Shown here: positions 7,916-15,920 of the stretch, piece after piece | How positions within the stretch are numbered: the first letter of the stretch is position 1 | Layout of the letters: each line of letters starts with the position of its first letter | NCBI GenBank assembly: GCA_030827135.1 | Contig: JAURFE010000001.1 | Coordinates: 618,368 to 682,367 of the forward strand | Reading direction: 5' to 3' | Length of the DNA: 64,000 bases | DNA from: Vicinamibacterales bacterium | GTDB taxonomy: Bacteria > Acidobacteriota > Vicinamibacteria > Vicinamibacterales > SCN-69-37 | Program-made: the position numbers and the translations under genes | The notes under the pieces: model-generated | The model's database searches: none | What the model was told of the DNA's origin: nothing | Seen by the model: only the letters and a program-made list of their open reading frames with translations

Positions 7916-9682
7916 CTATCGGGGCTGCAGGACAACGTAGGCCGGCAGGCCGACCGCGCCGATGCGCTGCATGAGCGCGCTGGTGGCGGGGTTGTCCAGG
8001 TCTTCCGACTGCACTTTGATCTTCACGTAGCCCGCGAGCGCCTGCACCACCGCAGGATCCTTCAGCGTGGTCTGGTCCATCACCAGGCAGTTTTTGCACC
8101 AGGTGGCCCACAGGTCGAGCAACACCGGCTTCTGGTCGCGCTGCGCCTCGCTGAGCCCGGCAGCCAATGACGAGTGCCACCCGCTCTTGAGCATCTCGTC
8201 CACACTCGACGAGACTTCGGTGCCATCCACCATGCGGTTCTCGAAGAGGGTGTAGGCCAGGTAGCCGTAATAAATCGCCGTGCCAATGATCAGCACGCCG
8301 AAGACCTGCTTGACGCGCACCATCCATGCACCCGGCTTCGGCAACGCGGCCATGCCGGCGCCGGCGATCGGCCAGGGAATGGCCATCCCGAGGCCGAGCA
8401 CAAACGGCAGTGCCAGCGCGATCTGCGACCCGCCGGCGTACAGGTCACTCGCGAACAGCACGACCTGAATCACCACGGGTGCCACACAGGCCCCGGCCAG
8501 CAGCGCCGCGACGCCCCCCATCGTGAACGCCAGCGCGACACTGCCCTGCTGCCCCGCCTTCGGCTGGAACAGGGTCGAATACTTCGAAAAATCGATCAGC
8601 AGGACGTCGAACATCGCGAGGCCCAGCACGACGAACACGATGGCGATCGCGAGATTGAACCAGGGCGACGCGTTGATCCCACCGAACGCGCCGGCTGTGA
8701 GAATCACCACCAGACCAATCACGCCGTATACAAGCGTCATCGCCGCGCCGTAACTGGCGCCGAGAAGGAACCCGCGCTGGCGTGAGCCCGCGCGCGCGCC
8801 GGCGCCGATGATCGCGAGATTGATCGGAATCATCGGCAGCACACACGGCGTCAGGTTGAGCGCCAGCCCACCCAGCAACACGATCGCCAGGATGGCCAGC
8901 GGGCCGCGCCCGTCAAACCAGCCGCTCGGCATGACGCCGGCTTCGGCCGCCGCCAGGAATGCGAGAAACTCGTCGCGATCCATGTAGGTGCCGGCCGGCG
9001 ACCGCAGTTCAAAGCCGTCCAACATCGCCACGCCGTCGCCGAGATCGGCCGTATCCACCACCGGCGCCACAGGTTCAGCGTCGGCGGCCGCGCGCACGGG
9101 AGGCGCGCTGCCGGTGCCGAACTTGATGGCCTTGAAGACGTCCTGATATTGCGGCGTCACCGCGGCATCCGCCGCGACCACCTGAAGGGTCCAGCGCGTC
9201 TCGACTGTGAGGGGCAGGAAACACACCGAGTCGTTACACGCCTGATACCGCACCCGCGCGGGAATGGTCACCGTGCCCAGCGGCACCGTCGCCGCGACCG
9301 TCGCCCGTACGCCAATCACAAAGTCGTGGCCGTACACGAGTAATGGCTGGTCAAACCCAGCCACCGCAAACTCGGTTGCCTCCGGGTACACGAGTTCGTT
9401 GATGGTGACGCCCTCTGGGGCATCGAGTGTGAGAACGGTGGGAATCAGCCCCTCCTCGCGCGGCTTGTTGGCCTGCACGTGGAGCGCCGCCGACGGCAAC
9501 ACCACCCGCGCGGCTAGTCGCACCTCCCGCCCACTCCGCGCCGCACTGGCCTCGGCCAGAGGCGTCACGACAGCGGTCGGCCGCGTGATCTGCCGGGCCG
9601 AGACGTCGGCACCGCCGCCCCCTGCCACGGCCGCCACGGTCATGAGGAGCCACGCGGCTCGCGAGGGTCGAAAAGTCACCAT
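7916..9682 (-). CDS. dsbD: Thiol:disulfide interchange protein DsbD
   Basis: This 588-aa inner-membrane protein moves electrons from cytoplasmic thioredoxin to the periplasm. The signal peptide (1-29) is followed by the N-terminal DsbD-alpha domain with the pair C149/C154 in YQACNDSVC. A membrane domain follows with about eight helices and the pair C280 (LNLTPCVLP) and C399 (LAGACVAP). A C-terminal thioredoxin-like domain carries C529/C532 in WATWCKNC and cis-proline P580 (VGLPAY). All six redox cysteines are present. The protein ends at VVLQPR only eight residues after the cis-proline, so the last strand and helix of the thioredoxin fold, usually 25-35 residues, are missing. Confidence 0.93.
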   Translation of the reverse strand: MVTFRPSRAAWLLMTVAAVAGGGGADVSARQITRPTAVVTPLAEASAARSGREVRLAARVVLPSAALHVQANKPREEGLIPTVLTLDAPEGVTINELVYPEATEFAVAGFDQPLLVYGHDFVIGVRATVAATVPLGTVTIPARVRYQACNDSVCFLPLTVETRWTLQVVAADAAVTPQYQDVFKAIKFGTGSAPPVRAAADAEPVAPVVDTADLGDGVAMLDGFELRSPAGTYMDRDEFLAFLAAAEAGVMPSGWFDGRGPLAILAIVLLGGLALNLTPCVLPMIPINLAIIGAGARAGSRQRGFLLGASYGAAMTLVYGVIGLVVILTAGAFGGINASPWFNLAIAIVFVVLGLAMFDVLLIDFSKYSTLFQPKAGQQGSVALAFTMGGVAALLAGACVAPVVIQVVLFASDLYAGGSQIALALPFVLGLGMAIPWPIAGAGMAALPKPGAWMVRVKQVFGVLIIGTAIYYGYLAYTLFENRMVDGTEVSSSVDEMLKSGWHSSLAAGLSEAQRDQKPVLLDLWATWCKNCLVMDQTTLKDPAVVQALAGYVKIKVQSEDLDNPATSALMQRIGAVGLPAYVVLQPR

Positions 9683-9736
9683 GGCTCGATCTTACCCGTT
9701 TCGATCAAGAATCCCTGATGCTCGCTCTTCGGGCTC

Positions 9737-9818
9737 GCAATTGAGGATTAAGGAATGAGGATTGAGGATCGGGATTGGGGGATTGGGGGATTGAGGGCTT
9801 GCGGGATTGCGGACCTGG
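9737..9818. repeat. Partial GGATTGAGGATT heptad repeat, family A
   Basis: The stretch carries imperfect heptads (ATTGAGG, ATTAAGG, AATGAGG, ATTGGGG) and lies between dsbD and the divergent aconitase X gene. It is one-sided: there is no matching inverted arm. The same unit builds the long palindromes at 14697-14874, 18128-18292 and 50663-50840. The Shine-Dalgarno for the aconitase X gene lies at its right edge. Confidence 0.75.
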
Positions 9819-9827
9819 GAGCACGGC

Positions 9828-11090
9828 GTGAGATTCAGTGAACGAGACGCGGCGATGCTGGCCGGAGAGATGGGACCGGCGACGGCGCTGGCGATGAAAA
9901 TTGTGTCGCGGATGGGCGAGATCGCCGGCGCGCCGCGGCTGATTGACATCACGCACGCGCACATCGACAGCACGATCTACGTCGGCGATGCCGGGCTGGA
10001 GTTCGCGGAACGGCTCGCGAGCCTCGGCGCGCGCGTGGCCGTGCCGGCGTCGCTCAACGTGAGCGGCGTGGATGAACACCATTGGGGCGAGTGGCCGGTC
10101 GAGGCGAGATGGGCGTCGCAGGCACACCGGCAGATGGTCGCCTACCGGTCAATGGGTACCACGGAAACCTGGACGTGCGCGCCGTATCAGACACAGGCGC
10201 GACCATCCTTCGGGCAGCAGATCGCGTGGGGCGAATCCAACGCGATCGTCTTTGCCAACTCCGTCATCGGTGCGCGGACCGAGCGGTATCCCGATTTGTA
10301 TGACATCTGCGCGGCGATTACCGGCCGCGTGCCCGAGGTCGGCCTGCACACCGATGCCGGACGCCGCGGGCACGTGCTGATCACGATGACGGGCGTCCCG
10401 CATCGCCTGCAGGAACTCGACGAGTTTTATCCCGTCCTCGGCTTCATCATCGGCCGACTCGCCGACGATCGCATCCCTGTGGTCGAGGGCCTCACCGTGC
10501 GGCCGAACGACGACCAGCTCAAAGCGCTTGGGGCCACCGCAGCCTCTTCCGGATCGGTCGCCCTCTTTCACCTGGTCGGCATCACGCCGGAGGCCCCCAC
10601 CACGGCCGCCGCCTTTGGCGGCCTCACGCCAGAGGTCACACACCGCATCGGCATGCCCGAGTTGCTCGACGCGCGGCGGCAGCTCACGACCAACGCCGAC
10701 GCGCCCGTCGATCTCGTGTTGCTGGGCAGCCCGCACTTCTCCCTCGACGAATTCCGCCAGCTCGCGCCGTTGCTGCGGGGACGACGCAAGAAGGACTCGG
10801 TGGAGTTTCTGGTCACAACCAGTCGCATCATGCGGACGCTGGCTGCCGACACCGGCATGTTGCGCGACCTCGAGGCGTTTGGCGGCCGCATCACCGTGGA
10901 CACCTGTGTGCTCGCGACACCGATGTTGCCGCCGTCGATCACCACCATCATGACCAACTCCGGCAAATACGCGTACTACGTGCCCGGCCTCCTGAGCCGT
11001 CAGGTGGTCTACGGCAGTCTTGAGGATTGTGTGGAGTCGGCCGTGCAGGGTCGCGTGGTGCGTGACGACAGCGCGTGGAGCGTGGCATGA
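9828..11090 (+). CDS. Aconitase X catalytic (large) subunit
   Basis: This 420-aa protein belongs to the aconitase X (DUF521) family; bacterial two-subunit members include cis-3-hydroxy-L-proline dehydratases. GTG 9828 is chosen as start: GGGAG (9817-9821) lies six bases upstream and the family normally begins as here (MRFSERDAAMLAGEMGPATA). An upstream TTG at 9807 is also in frame. Family landmarks are IDITHAHIDSTIYVGDAGLE, WTCAPYQ, WGESNAIVFANSVIGART, PDLYDICAAITGRVP, GSPHFSL, TTSRIM, TVDTCVLATP and MTNSGKYAYY. The cysteines in WTCAPY and VDTCV are candidate Fe-S ligands. The gene overlaps the small subunit by ATGA. The exact substrate cannot be read from sequence. Confidence 0.88.
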   Translation: MRFSERDAAMLAGEMGPATALAMKIVSRMGEIAGAPRLIDITHAHIDSTIYVGDAGLEFAERLASLGARVAVPASLNVSGVDEHHWGEWPVEARWASQAHRQMVAYRSMGTTETWTCAPYQTQARPSFGQQIAWGESNAIVFANSVIGARTERYPDLYDICAAITGRVPEVGLHTDAGRRGHVLITMTGVPHRLQELDEFYPVLGFIIGRLADDRIPVVEGLTVRPNDDQLKALGATAASSGSVALFHLVGITPEAPTTAAAFGGLTPEVTHRIGMPELLDARRQLTTNADAPVDLVLLGSPHFSLDEFRQLAPLLRGRRKKDSVEFLVTTSRIMRTLAADTGMLRDLEAFGGRITVDTCVLATPMLPPSITTIMTNSGKYAYYVPGLLSRQVVYGSLEDCVESAVQGRVVRDDSAWSVA

Positions 11091-11497
11091 CGGTCGTTCC
11101 TGTAATCTCGAGCGTGGTCGCGGGCCCCGCAGAGGGGCGGCTCGTCGTGAGTCCCGCTCCGCTGTCGTTCTGGGGCGGGTATGACGCGGCGACCGGTGAG
11201 GTGATCGACCGGCGCCATCCGCTCAGCGGACAACGCCTGGCCGGGTGCGTGCTGGCGCTGCCGTGGACGCGCGGGTCGAGCACGACCACCGCGATCCTGC
11301 TGGAGGCGGTGCGACTCGGCAACGCGCCGGCAGCCATCCTGCTGCCGAAGGTCGATACGTTTATTGCCCTCGCGTCGGTGGTGGCACACGAACTGTATGG
11401 GCGGGGGTTTCCTGTGCTGGTGGTGGAGCCGGCTGCCCTGGAAGGTCTGGATGGTGCCCTGGTGAGCTGCCGGGCATCCGACGCATCTTCCGATTGA
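11087..11497 (+). CDS. Aconitase X swivel (small) subunit, DUF126
   Basis: The 136-aa protein is the mobile swivel domain that closes over the active site of two-subunit aconitase X. Typical stretches are AGPAEGRLVVSPAPLSFWGG, VIDRRHPLSGQRLAG and WTRGSSTTTAILLEAVRLG, the GSS loop being the phosphate/carboxylate-binding motif, followed by AAILLPKVDTF. The start ATG lies inside the last codons of the large subunit (ATGA overlap), so translation is coupled and the subunits are made in equal amounts. Its last 137 bp overlap, tail to tail, the open frame of the radical SAM gene on the other strand. Confidence 0.88.
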   Translation: MTVVPVISSVVAGPAEGRLVVSPAPLSFWGGYDAATGEVIDRRHPLSGQRLAGCVLALPWTRGSSTTTAILLEAVRLGNAPAAILLPKVDTFIALASVVAHELYGRGFPVLVVEPAALEGLDGALVSCRASDASSD

Positions 11498-12704
11498 AGA
11501 TCTCCAGAAACGCCCGGCGCATCACCGCGAGTTTTGCGCGCTGCCAGCGGAACGGCGTGTCGGACAACGAGGCACATTCCTCGGGCAGCAACACCAGCGA
11601 GACGTGAATGTTCGGCGCACACCCGATCGGCAGCCCCTGCTCCATACACGCGTCGTACAGCCGGCGGAACACCGGCACCATTGCCTCCGTATCCGGCGGC
11701 TCGAGATCCTCGTAGTCGGTGCCTCGCAGGGGACGAAACACACAGACGGTAGGAATGGCCCCCGCCTCGGTGATCCAGTTGATCGCCGCGATCGACGACT
11801 CCGGCGGCTCAAGCCCGGCGACAATTTCCCCGTTGGTCACCCAGGGTTCAGACAGCGATAACCCGCTCTTGCGTCCAAGCTCCGCGCAGTAGCGGATGGC
11901 GTCGAGATAGCGGTCGAGGCCGTATTGCGCATCCTTGCCCGGACACACTTCGCGGAATCGTGCGCGGTCAAAAATCTCGAAGCAGAACGACACACGATTG
12001 ACGCCCATCGCCTTGAGCGCGTCGTACCGAGACAGGTCGTGGTGCGGCGGCGTCTGGATGCCGACAAGCAGCCCGGTCTCGGCCTTGATGCGCCGCACGT
12101 AGGGCTCAAGGATGTCGAGATAGGTGTCGCCCTCGTAGTGGCCGGTGTTGAAGTCCACGTACGTGATCCCGGAGCCCTCACGCGCGGCATGGACAACTTC
12201 GAGCACTTCCTCCACCGACTTCTCCGTCGCGTCATCGACGCCGAGGTTCAGGCCGACCGAGCAGAAGTGACAGTTGGTTTTTTCAGGGGTGACCCAGTAG
12301 TCGCAGACCTTGGCCGGATACACACCGAGATACGTGCCCTGCAGCGTGCCGACACGCATCATCGGTTTGCCCGATGAGGTGACCTGGTCGTACCACGCGG
12401 GTCGTGGCGACAGGCTGACCGTGGTCACGAACTCGCCATCACGCATCAGGCGCAGTCCATCGCCGTCACCCTGGAACTCATACGGAGACCGCTGCGCGAA
12501 GGCCTCCAGCACCGGCACGTTGGTCCAGAGGCCGCCAGGCAGCACCACTTCCAGCCCGGACCCAAGTCCCGCCCGCGTCCGGACCAGCCCACGGCCCGTG
12601 CCGCCACCCCCCAGCGACGCCATATCCAGCCGGGCTCCCTTGCAGTACAGGTCCAGCTTCAACAGCGCGGGATTTTCGCGCACCGCAGCGACACTGATAG
12701 CCAT
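11361..12704 (-). CDS. Radical SAM protein with atypical Cys spacing
   Basis: This 447-aa protein starts at ATG 12704 (MAISVAAVRENPALLKLDLY). The region around residue 134 reads AKVCDYWVTPEKTNCHFCSV, so the cluster ligands would be C134, C145 and C148, spaced CX10CX2C instead of CX3CX2C. Barrel features follow: YVDFNTGHYEGDTYLDILEP, GLLVGIQTPPHHDL, GVNRVSFCFEIFD, LSEPWVTNGEIVAGLEPPE and GAIPTVCVFRPLRG. These support a radical SAM barrel. The substrate is unknown. The C-terminal 45 residues are Pro/Arg-rich and lie over the end of the swivel-subunit gene, so the frame may be longer than the functional protein. No operon partner is on its strand. Confidence 0.75.
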   Translation of the reverse strand: MAISVAAVRENPALLKLDLYCKGARLDMASLGGGGTGRGLVRTRAGLGSGLEVVLPGGLWTNVPVLEAFAQRSPYEFQGDGDGLRLMRDGEFVTTVSLSPRPAWYDQVTSSGKPMMRVGTLQGTYLGVYPAKVCDYWVTPEKTNCHFCSVGLNLGVDDATEKSVEEVLEVVHAAREGSGITYVDFNTGHYEGDTYLDILEPYVRRIKAETGLLVGIQTPPHHDLSRYDALKAMGVNRVSFCFEIFDRARFREVCPGKDAQYGLDRYLDAIRYCAELGRKSGLSLSEPWVTNGEIVAGLEPPESSIAAINWITEAGAIPTVCVFRPLRGTDYEDLEPPDTEAMVPVFRRLYDACMEQGLPIGCAPNIHVSLVLLPEECASLSDTPFRWQRAKLAVMRRAFLEIFNRKMRRMPGSSPGHHPDLPGQPAPPPAQETPAHTVRVPPPTRGQ

Positions 12705-12732
12705 CTCACCGGACAGAAGCACGTATCGTGCC

Positions 12733-12802
12733 GGGACCCAAGGGGTCCACAGGTCGGGGGGCAAGGGTCCAGGGTCCGGGTCCAGGGTCCGGGGGGCGGT
12801 TC
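12733..12802. repeat. GGGTCCAGGGTCC-type simple repeat
   Basis: Overlapping copies of GGTCCAGG / GGGTCCGG lie between the radical SAM gene and the divergent chromate transporter gene. No inverted arms are present. The unit matches the direct-repeat family also found at 242-299 and 32457-32505. Translated upstream frames of both neighbouring genes run through it without protein-like sequence. Confidence 0.65.
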
Positions 12803-12843
12803 GCGGGCGGGATTTCCCCGCGGTGGTGGGAAAATGGGCGCAC

Positions 12844-13980
12844 ATGTGGGAACTGGCGCGACTGTTCGGAACGCTGGGGACAATTGCCTTCGGAGGTCCG
12901 GCGGCCCACGTGGCCATGATGCGGACCGAGGTGGTCACCCGTCGGAAGTGGATGACCGACCAGCAGTTCCTTGACCTCGTGGCCGCCACGCAGCTGATTC
13001 CCGGCCCGAACTCCACCGAACTCGCGATCCATATCGGTCACAGGCGCGCCGGCTGGCCGGGCCTGCTCGTCGCGGGCGCCGCCTTCATTCTGCCGGCCGC
13101 GCTGATCGTGACGATGGTCGCCTGGGGCTACGTGACCTACGGCTCCCTGCCTGATGTGCGTGCCGTGATGGCCGGCATCGCGCCTGTTGTCATCGCCATC
13201 GTCGGCCACGGCCTGTTGGGCATGAGCCACTCGGCCGTGAAATCCCCCTGGCTCGCCGTACTGGGGTTGGGATCGCTCATCGCGGTGCTCGCCGGCGTTC
13301 ACGAACTCGCGGTGCTCGGCGGTGCCACGGTGCTCGCGATCGTGGTGCACCTCGCGTCCACACGCGGCGTTGTCACCACCCTTGCCGGCCTGCTGGCCGG
13401 CGGGAGCGCGGCGTCGGTCGGCGCACAGACCGTCGCCGCCGCAGCCGCACCATTCTCGATCGGCACGATGTTCGCGATGTTTCTCAAGACCGGCGCGGTG
13501 TTGTTTGGCAGCGGCTACGTGCTGCTCGCGTTTCTGCGCGCCGACTTTGTCGAACGCCTCGGATGGCTGACCGAAGGCCAACTGCTCGATGCGATCGCCG
13601 TCGGGCAGATCACGCCGGGCCCGGTATTCACCACCGCGACGTTTATCGGCTACGTGCTCGACGGTCCGCGCGGCGCGCTGCTCGCCACCGTCGGCATCTT
13701 CCTGCCGGCGTTTGTGTTTGTCGCACTCACGGCACCAATTGTCCCGAAGCTGCGCTCGTCTCCCCTGATGGGTGCCGTGCTTGATGGCGTCACGGTCGCG
13801 TCGCTCGGCCTCATGGCGGCCGTCACCTGGCAGCTCGGCCAGGCCGCTCTGTCCGGTGGGCTGACCCTCACCATCGCCATCGTCAGTCTGGCCGTGCTGC
13901 TGCGCACACGCGTGCATTCCGGGTGGCTCATCCTGGCCGGCGCCGCGCTCGGCTGGATCGCCCTGCGAACAAACGTCTGA
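12844..13980 (+). CDS. chrA: Chromate transporter family protein, two-domain (ChrA)
   Basis: A 378-aa inner-membrane protein with two homologous CHR domains, each about 170 residues. Domain 1 shows TIAFGGPAAHVAMM, RRKWMTDQQFLDLVAATQLIPGP and a run of hydrophobic helices. Domain 2 shows LKTGAVLFGSGYVLLAFL, GWLTEGQLLDAIAVGQITPGP and TTATFIGYVLDGPRGAL. The repeated PGP motif and the GxGY/GGP motif are the family signature. The family moves chromate or sulfate-like anions; whether this one confers chromate resistance is not shown. The ATG at 12844 starts directly before the first helix. It stands alone; no chrB-like regulator is next to it. Confidence 0.88.
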   Translation: MWELARLFGTLGTIAFGGPAAHVAMMRTEVVTRRKWMTDQQFLDLVAATQLIPGPNSTELAIHIGHRRAGWPGLLVAGAAFILPAALIVTMVAWGYVTYGSLPDVRAVMAGIAPVVIAIVGHGLLGMSHSAVKSPWLAVLGLGSLIAVLAGVHELAVLGGATVLAIVVHLASTRGVVTTLAGLLAGGSAASVGAQTVAAAAAPFSIGTMFAMFLKTGAVLFGSGYVLLAFLRADFVERLGWLTEGQLLDAIAVGQITPGPVFTTATFIGYVLDGPRGALLATVGIFLPAFVFVALTAPIVPKLRSSPLMGAVLDGVTVASLGLMAAVTWQLGQAALSGGLTLTIAIVSLAVLLRTRVHSGWLILAGAALGWIALRTNV

Positions 13981-14258
13981 GACCGGTGTCTTATGAGACA
14001 GGGAACACAGGAACACCGGAGAGGCCTCTCCTTCGACCGCTGCTGACGCTGTCGCGCCAGCTCCAGGTGATGCTCGCGTCCGCCACCGAACTGCCGGCTG
14101 AACCCGAGGTCGCCCGGTCGGCTGCCGAAACACCGCAGATCAGCGCTGATGCCGCGCCCGTTGTATCACCCGACACCGCGTCGCCTGAGGTCGAGCGGCC
14201 GACGGTGTGCGCCTCAACGGTCAGTCGGTTCCGGTCATCATGACGGTCACGGTGACCT
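13981..14258. other. Gap without a supportable gene
   Basis: This 278-bp stretch lies between the convergent chromate transporter and BlaI-type genes. It is GC-rich and open in frame on both strands (for example 13991-14176 on the minus strand), but neither translation resembles a domain, has a signal peptide, or is preceded by a clear ribosome-binding site. A BlaR1/M56 sensor gene often follows blaI, yet no HExxH or membrane helices are present here. It may be a decayed gene. Confidence 0.5.
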
Positions 14259-14660
14259 TCAGTCTGCGGTGAGCCGTGACCGCCGGGCCCTGATTTTTCT
14301 GGCGAGGCGTTCGAGTTCTGCGGCTGACAGCACCTTTTCGTCCACCAGGCCGGCGAGGAATCGTTCAGCCGAACCGGCCCAAAAGCCGTCGATCATCCGC
14401 TTCACGGCCTTCGCCGCCACCCGGGCTGACGACGTTTCGGCGCGATAGAGGAAGACTTTGCCTTCCTGGATGTGACTGATGAGCCCGCGCGCTTCGAGAC
14501 GACGCAGCAGGGTGCGGATACTGGAGTCCTTGAGCGGATGCGACTTGTAGAGGCCCTCACGGACCTGTTCCGACGTCACCGGCCCTTTGGCCGCCACAAA
14601 ATCCACGATGGCGCGCTGGAGCGCCGTGAGCGGACCGGGGGCGCTGTTACGCAGTGTCAT
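14259..14660 (-). CDS. BlaI/MecI/CopY-family transcriptional repressor
   Basis: This 133-aa cytoplasmic repressor starts at ATG 14660. The N-terminal winged helix-turn-helix is clear: LTALQRAIVDFVAAKGPVTS, then EQVREGLYKS, DSSIRTLLRRLEARGLISHI and the wing EGKVFLYRAE. The C-terminal dimerisation helices follow (AVKRMIDGFW-, LDEKVLSAAELERLARKIR). BlaI-type repressors bind short palindromes as dimers and leave DNA when cleaved by a BlaR1-type protease. No such sensor adjoins it here. The start codon lies within a perfect palindrome (14658-14678), so it probably represses itself. Confidence 0.85.
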   Translation of the reverse strand: MTLRNSAPGPLTALQRAIVDFVAAKGPVTSEQVREGLYKSHPLKDSSIRTLLRRLEARGLISHIQEGKVFLYRAETSSARVAAKAVKRMIDGFWAGSAERFLAGLVDEKVLSAAELERLARKIRARRSRLTAD

Positions 14661-14678
14661 GTTACGCACAGTAACATG
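14658..14678. promoter_or_regulatory. Palindromic operator over the blaI-type start codon
   Basis: CATGTTAC-gcaca-GTAACATG is a perfect 8-bp inverted repeat with a 5-bp spacer, centred at 14668. It covers the start codon of the repressor gene. BlaI/MecI operators are palindromes of similar size centred on TACA/TGTA-like half sites. The direct half-site TTACGCAGTG just downstream (14647-14656) resembles the inner part. The position fits autorepression by blocking transcription or translation initiation. Confidence 0.6.
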
Positions 14679-14696
14679 ATGGTGGAAGGGGCGCAA

Positions 14697-14874
14697 GTTA
14701 TTGAGGATTGAGGATTGAGGAGGGAGGATTGAGGATTGGCAATTGTTACATTGAAGATTCAGGATTAATTGAGGGATTGAAGGATTGAGGGATTGAGGGA
14801 TTGGCGCCCAATCCCACAATCCGACAATTGAACAATTGCCAATCCTCAATCCTCCCTCCTCAATCCTCAATAAC
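14697..14874. repeat. Palindromic heptad-repeat element, family A, copy 1
   Basis: Left arm 14697-14747 (51 bp, starting GTTATTGAGGATTGAGGATT) and right arm 14831-14874 (44 bp, ending AATCCTCAATAAC) are perfect inverted repeats apart from one extra 7-bp unit in the left arm. Between them lie about 80 bp of looser GGGATTGA units. The element fills the gap between the divergent blaI-type and hldD genes; the hldD -10 box begins eight bases after it. Ends (GTTATT... and ...AATAAC) match the copy at 50663-50840. Confidence 0.9.
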
Positions 14875-14881
14875 GCGCCTT

Positions 14882-14887
14882 TATACT
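14882..14887 (+). promoter_or_regulatory. -10 box TATACT close to hldD start
   Basis: TATACT matches the sigma-70 -10 consensus at five of six positions and ends six bases before the ATG of hldD at 14894. No Shine-Dalgarno fits in that gap, so the transcript would begin at or near the start codon (leaderless). The -35 region would fall within the right arm of the family A repeat. Confidence 0.45.
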
Positions 14888-14893
14888 GATCCC

Positions 14894-15868
14894 ATGTTCG
14901 TCGTAACGGGCGCAGCCGGATTCCTGGGCAGTGCGGCGGTCTGGGCGCTGAATGCGCGCGGCGTCACGGAGATCGTGTGCGTCGATACCCGTCCGACGGC
15001 GGAAGGCACGGCGAATCTGGCGCCGCTGACGTATGCGGCCTATGTGCCCCACCACCAGTGGCTCGAGGAGGTGCGCCGGGGCGACTGGAAGACGCGCATG
15101 CGCGCGGTGATTCATCTCGGCGCGTGCAGCAGCACCACCGAACAGAACTGGGACTACCTGCGCGAGAACAATCTGGAGTATTCAAAGACCGTCTGCGAGG
15201 CCGCGCTCGACGCCGGCGCGCGCTTCATCGTGGCCAGCAGTGCCGCCACGTATGGCGACGGGGCCCAGGGGTACTCGGATGACCACGCGGGCCTGGGCGA
15301 CCTGCGGCCGCTCAACCTGTACGGCCGGTCAAAACATGAGTTTGATCTGTGGGCGCGCGATACCGGCCGCCTCGATCAGATCGCCTCCCTGAAATATTTC
15401 AACGTGTACGGCCCGAACGAGTGGCACAAGGGCGACATGCGCTCGATGGTGTGCAAGGGCTACGAGCAGATCCGCGATACCGGCCGCGTGCGGTTGTTCC
15501 GCAGCGACCGGCCCGAATACCCCGATGGCGGCCAGCGCCGCGACTTCATCTATGTGAAAGACGCGATTGCGATGACGCTGTGGCTCCTCGACCATCCGGA
15601 ACACAACGGCGTCTTCAACGTCGGCACCGGTGAGTCCACCGACTGGAACCGTCTGATGCGCGCGATCTTTGCTGCCATGAACCGCGACGCGCGCATCGAA
15701 TACTTCGACATGCCCGCGGAGCTCGCGAAGGCATATCAGTACGACACACGCGCCGACATGACCAAACTCCGAGCCGCAGGGTACGAAGCACCGGTCCTGT
15801 CAGTGGAAAGCGCGGTGCGCGATTACGTGGTCAACTACCTGATGCCACACGCGCACCTGAGGGGCTGA
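14894..15868 (+). CDS. hldD: ADP-L-glycero-D-manno-heptose-6-epimerase
   Basis: This 324-aa SDR enzyme converts ADP-D-glycero- to ADP-L-glycero-beta-D-manno-heptose, the last step in making the LPS core heptose donor. Residues 1-12 form the NAD(P)-binding motif (VTGAAGFLG). HLGACSSTTEQNWDYL, the catalytic ASSAATYGDG, and Y143/K147 in LYGRSKHEF match HldD closely, as do FNVYGPNEWHKGDM, RDFIYVKDA and FNVGTGES. ATG 14894 is fixed by the N-terminal nucleotide-binding strand. It stands apart from any other LPS gene in the window. The presence of hldD indicates a diderm envelope. Confidence 0.93.
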   Translation: MFVVTGAAGFLGSAAVWALNARGVTEIVCVDTRPTAEGTANLAPLTYAAYVPHHQWLEEVRRGDWKTRMRAVIHLGACSSTTEQNWDYLRENNLEYSKTVCEAALDAGARFIVASSAATYGDGAQGYSDDHAGLGDLRPLNLYGRSKHEFDLWARDTGRLDQIASLKYFNVYGPNEWHKGDMRSMVCKGYEQIRDTGRVRLFRSDRPEYPDGGQRRDFIYVKDAIAMTLWLLDHPEHNGVFNVGTGESTDWNRLMRAIFAAMNRDARIEYFDMPAELAKAYQYDTRADMTKLRAAGYEAPVLSVESAVRDYVVNYLMPHAHLRG

Positions 15869-15920
15869 CGCGGTTTCATGGTTCATGGTTCGTGGTTCTG
15901 GAGGCATACGAGTGGATTGG

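Noticed and set aside
8000-8327. Upstream part of a minus-strand frame reaching 8327
   Set aside because: It lies in a shifted frame of dsbD; only the part from ATG 7877 has a signal peptide and an FG-GAP repeat.
13923-14243. Frames on both strands between the chromate transporter and blaI-type gene
   Set aside because: Neither has a plausible start, signal or domain; not called as genes.
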